Below are positions 5,133-7,032 of a stretch of DNA of 7,032 bases, in pieces (the stretch's first letter is position 1; the number at the start of each line of letters is the position of its first letter). This stretch comes from an uncultured Eubacterium sp. GTDB taxonomy: Bacteria; Bacillota_A; Clostridia; Lachnospirales; Lachnospiraceae. The stretch lies in contig CANTHI010000192.1 in assembly GCA_947653505.1 (NCBI GenBank), positions 1 to 7,032 on the forward strand, in the 5' to 3' direction. Made by a program: the position numbers and the translations under genes. The notes under the pieces were generated by a model. The model was given only the letters and a program-made list of their open reading frames with translations. It did no database searches and was not told where the DNA came from.

Positions 5133-5441
5133 ATGGATTTTGAACTGATTAAATGCAAAGACGCACCGGCATATCTGAACCGCAGGGATACTTTTTTTAT
5201 TGATTTAAGAGATCCCGGACAGTATATGGAATATCATCTGCCCGGTGCCAGAAATTTTCCATATGAACATCTGGCGGAATGGGAAAACCGGCTGCCTGCG
5301 AAAGGAAGGATTGTTTTGTATTGTGAGCATGGGAATCTGAGCCTGATGGCAGCAAAAAGACTGAGCAGACATGGGTATCATGTTGCCGCTCTGATCGGGG
5401 GTGTACGCTGTTTTCTGGATACTGCGCAGAGGAATCTTTAG
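5133..5441 (+). CDS. Single-domain rhodanese-like sulfurtransferase
   Basis: The 102-residue product is a complete single rhodanese domain. It has the IDLRDPGQY segment (23-31), HLPGARNFP (35-43), and the active-site loop CEHGNLS with Cys64 as the persulfide-forming residue. These proteins carry sulfane sulfur on the catalytic cysteine; the donor and acceptor here are unknown. The loop of CxxGxxS type matches sulfurtransferases rather than the longer loop of Cdc25-like phosphatases. A strong ribosome site (AGGAGG within 5122-5129) precedes the ATG. There is no signal peptide, so it is cytoplasmic. The gene is framed by terminators on both sides, and I see no clear promoter between the upstream terminator and the ATG; expression may depend on read-through. 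No sulfur-metabolism gene lies nearby. Confidence 0.9.
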   Translation: MDFELIKCKDAPAYLNRRDTFFIDLRDPGQYMEYHLPGARNFPYEHLAEWENRLPAKGRIVLYCEHGNLSLMAAKRLSRHGYHVAALIGGVRCFLDTAQRNL

Positions 5442-5507
5442 GCGGATGGAGATGCCAGGAAGCCCTGCCCCTGATTAACCAGAATAGTATGTACTGGCCT
5501 CCCGGAC

Positions 5508-5541
5508 GCCGGATGAGGGAACCGGCCTTCCCTCATCCGGC
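5508..5541 (+). terminator. GC-rich stem-loop terminator after the rhodanese gene
   Basis: A perfect 14-bp stem (5508-5521 with 5528-5541) with a 6-base loop is followed by TGATTTTAT. The GC-rich base and T-rich trailer are typical of intrinsic termination. It lies 66 bases after the rhodanese stop codon. Confidence 0.85.
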
Positions 5542-5661
5542 TGATTTTATAAGGCGTTACATATAACAATTGCCTTCTTAAATTAGTGCATAAAAAGCAG
5601 ATGGAACACATAATCTGAACATCTGCATCTGTCTGCAGGTATCATAAATTGCAAAATTTCA

Positions 5662-5690
5662 TTGACACCGTAAATCATACAAGATAATAT
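5662..5690 (+). promoter_or_regulatory. Sigma-A-type promoter for the methyltransferase gene
   Basis: A perfect TTGACA (5662-5667) is followed after 17 bases by TAATAT (5685-5690). An alternative -10, GATAAT (5683-5688), is a closer consensus match but leaves a 15-base spacer. Either puts the transcript start near 5695, about 60 bases before the ATG at 5758. It is the only convincing housekeeping promoter I found in the window. Confidence 0.65.
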
Positions 5691-5757
5691 AAATGAAGAA
5701 CAGCCAGCACGCAAAAACGCATAGGCAACGCAAAAAATAAAAAACAATGGAGAAATT

Positions 5758-6921
5758 ATGCAGACATTTGAATTAATAGCACCCTGCCACTTTGGACTGG
5801 AAGCGGTGCTGAAAAAGGAAATTTATGATCTTGGGTATGAAATAACAAAGGTAGAAGATGGGAAGATTACATTTTTCGGAGATGCGCAGGCGATTTGCCG
5901 TGCCAATGTATTTTTGCGTACGGCAGAGCGTATCCTGCTGAAAGCCGGCAGTTTTCAGGCACAGACTTATGATGAGCTGTTTGAGGGCGTGCGTGCGCTG
6001 CCGTGGGAGATTTATCTGCCGAAAGATGCAAAATTCTGGGTGACTAAGGCTTCTTCGATCAGGAGCAGATTATTCAGTCCGTCGGATATACAGAAAATCG
6101 TGAAAAAAGCAATTGTGGAAAAAATGAAGGAATATTATGATATCGGGTGGTTTGCAGAGACGGGGGCGAAGTATCCGGTCCGCGTTTTCCTGCTCAAAGA
6201 TGAAGTGACCGTTGCGATTGATACGACCGGAGACTCCCTTCATAAGCGGGGATACCGTACGATGAGCGGGCCTGCGCCGATCTCGGAGACTCTGGCAGCT
6301 GCTTTAATACGGCTGACGCCGTGGCATGCAGACCGTATCCTGGTCGATCCGTTTTGTGGAAGCGGGACATTTCCGATTGAGGCAGCGCTGATGGCGGCAA
6401 ATATAGCGCCAGGTATGAATCGGGAATTTACCGCGCAGGAATGGATGAATCTGATCACGAAAAAAACATGGTATGAGACGATTGACGAAGCACAGGAGCT
6501 GGTTGTACGGGATGCAGATGTTGATATTCAGGGATATGATATTGATGGAGACGTGCTTCGTGCGGCACGTGAAAATGCAAAACGGGCCGGAGTGGACCAT
6601 ATGATACATTTTCAGAAACGGAGTGTACAGGAGCTGCGTCATCCGAAAAAATATGGATTTGTCATTACAAATCCGCCATATGGAGAGCGTATGGAGGAAA
6701 AAAAGGATCTGCCGGCATTATATGAGCAGATGGGAAAAGCATATCAGAATCTGGATGCATGGTCTTTTTACATCATTACCGCATTTGAGGATATGGAACG
6801 GGTGATTGGACGTAAGGCAGACAAAAAGCGAAAGATTTATAATGGGATGCTAAAGACGAATTTTTATCAGTTTATGGGGCCAAAGCCGCCAAAAAGGAAA
6901 AAGGAAGCATGCACGGATTAA
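5758..6921 (+). CDS. ypsC: THUMP-domain class I SAM-dependent RNA methyltransferase (YpsC/RlmL family)
   Basis: The 387-residue product aligns by eye along its whole length with Bacillus YpsC (about 385 residues) and with the RlmL half of E. coli RlmKL, which makes m2G2445 in 23S rRNA. The N-terminal part starts FELIAPCHFGLEAVLKKEI and leads into a THUMP RNA-binding domain (about 45-155). The SAM-binding motif is VDPFCGSGT (196-204), an acidic segment QGYDIDGD follows, and the catalytic NPPYGER stands at 305-311, as in N2-guanine methyltransferases. The C-terminus is basic (PKPPKRKKEACTD). The ribosome site GGAGA (5749-5753) is weaker and closer than in neighbouring genes. It has its own promoter at 5662-5690 and overlaps the next gene by 13 bases, implying translational coupling. 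The exact modified base in this organism is inferred from the family. Confidence 0.9.
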   Translation: MQTFELIAPCHFGLEAVLKKEIYDLGYEITKVEDGKITFFGDAQAICRANVFLRTAERILLKAGSFQAQTYDELFEGVRALPWEIYLPKDAKFWVTKASSIRSRLFSPSDIQKIVKKAIVEKMKEYYDIGWFAETGAKYPVRVFLLKDEVTVAIDTTGDSLHKRGYRTMSGPAPISETLAAALIRLTPWHADRILVDPFCGSGTFPIEAALMAANIAPGMNREFTAQEWMNLITKKTWYETIDEAQELVVRDADVDIQGYDIDGDVLRAARENAKRAGVDHMIHFQKRSVQELRHPKKYGFVITNPPYGERMEEKKDLPALYEQMGKAYQNLDAWSFYIITAFEDMERVIGRKADKKRKIYNGMLKTNFYQFMGPKPPKRKKEACTD

Positions 6922-7032
6922 AACGATATGTCTGGTTTTTAGTCATACTGGGTATCCTGATGTCTTTAAAGTTTGAATGGATTGTCAAGGGCTGGAGCAG
7001 GGAGGAGTGCGTGGAGCGCATCAGCCTCGCGG
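6909..7032 (+). CDS. N-terminus of a membrane-anchored protein, cut by the window end
   Basis: An ATG at 6909 begins a frame that stays open to the window edge (41 codons). It overlaps the end of the methyltransferase gene by 13 bases, and an AAGGAA site (6900-6906) inside that gene precedes it. The visible N-terminus has a short basic start (MHGLKRY) and then a hydrophobic stretch (VWFLVILGILMSL), as in a signal anchor or uncleaved signal peptide. After it come WIVKGWSREECVERISLA. The remainder is missing, so I cannot name the family. The overlap suggests coupled translation with the methyltransferase. Confidence 0.65.
   Translation, partial: MHGLKRYVWFLVILGILMSLKFEWIVKGWSREECVERISLA

Larger units (their letters stand above)
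5442..5757 (+). other. Non-coding stretch between rhodanese and methyltransferase genes
   Basis: No convincing gene is seen in these 316 bases on either strand. In order, it holds an unassigned GC-rich stretch (5442-5507), the rhodanese terminator (5508-5541), a small inverted repeat (5597-5603 with 5620-5626, 7 bp, 16-base loop), a sigma-A-type promoter (5662-5690) and an A-rich leader of about 60 bases in which ACGCAAAAA occurs twice (5709 and 5728). The part from 5542 to 5660 has no assigned function. Confidence 0.6.

Noticed and set aside
6194..6642. Several antisense frames opposite the methyltransferase
   Set aside because: They overlap each other and a well-supported gene, and show no recognisable protein features.

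Overview
The window reads as chromosome of a Gram-positive, probably spore-forming Clostridia, most likely Lachnospiraceae. The grounds are strong purine-rich AGGAGG-type ribosome sites, moderate GC, all genes on one strand with short gaps, protein sequences that look clostridial, and one promoter matching the forespore sigma-G pattern. The assignment comes from sequence style, not from a database match.

Region 1 (1 to about 4680) looks like one co-directional run. It begins with the 3' part of an O-antigen ligase/polymerase-like membrane protein that carries a large extracytoplasmic insert and a repetitive basic tail. It continues with a thymidylate kinase, an unrecognised 151-residue protein, an NADH pyrophosphatase (NudC type), and two small unrecognised proteins of 80 and about 129 residues. 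Gaps are short (about 35 to 90 bases), no convincing internal terminator was seen, and the run ends at a 16-bp stem-loop (4633-4672). The members share no obvious pathway. Two handle nucleotides (dTMP phosphorylation; NAD(H)/nucleotide-cap hydrolysis) and one acts in cell-surface glycan assembly.

Region 2 (about 4690 to 5116) is a self-contained single-gene cassette and the most interesting part. It contains a promoter-like pair GTATA-N17-CATACTA (consistent with sigma-G), a short hairpin at the predicted 5' end of the RNA, a strong ribosome site, a 79-residue protein built almost entirely of Asn-Ala-Ser triplets, and a 24-bp stem terminator. The protein resembles gamma-type small acid-soluble spore proteins in size and amino acid economy but not in sequence. 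I propose it is a forespore-expressed storage or packing protein. This is inference.

Region 3 (5133 to 5541) is a single-domain rhodanese gene whose ribosome site lies directly behind the preceding terminator, followed by its own GC-rich terminator. Region 4 (5542 to 7032) has a non-coding stretch with a sigma-A-type promoter, then a YpsC/RlmL-family THUMP RNA methyltransferase, which overlaps by 13 bases the start of a membrane-anchored protein cut by the window end.

No tRNA, rRNA, insertion sequence, CRISPR array or recognisable defence system was seen.
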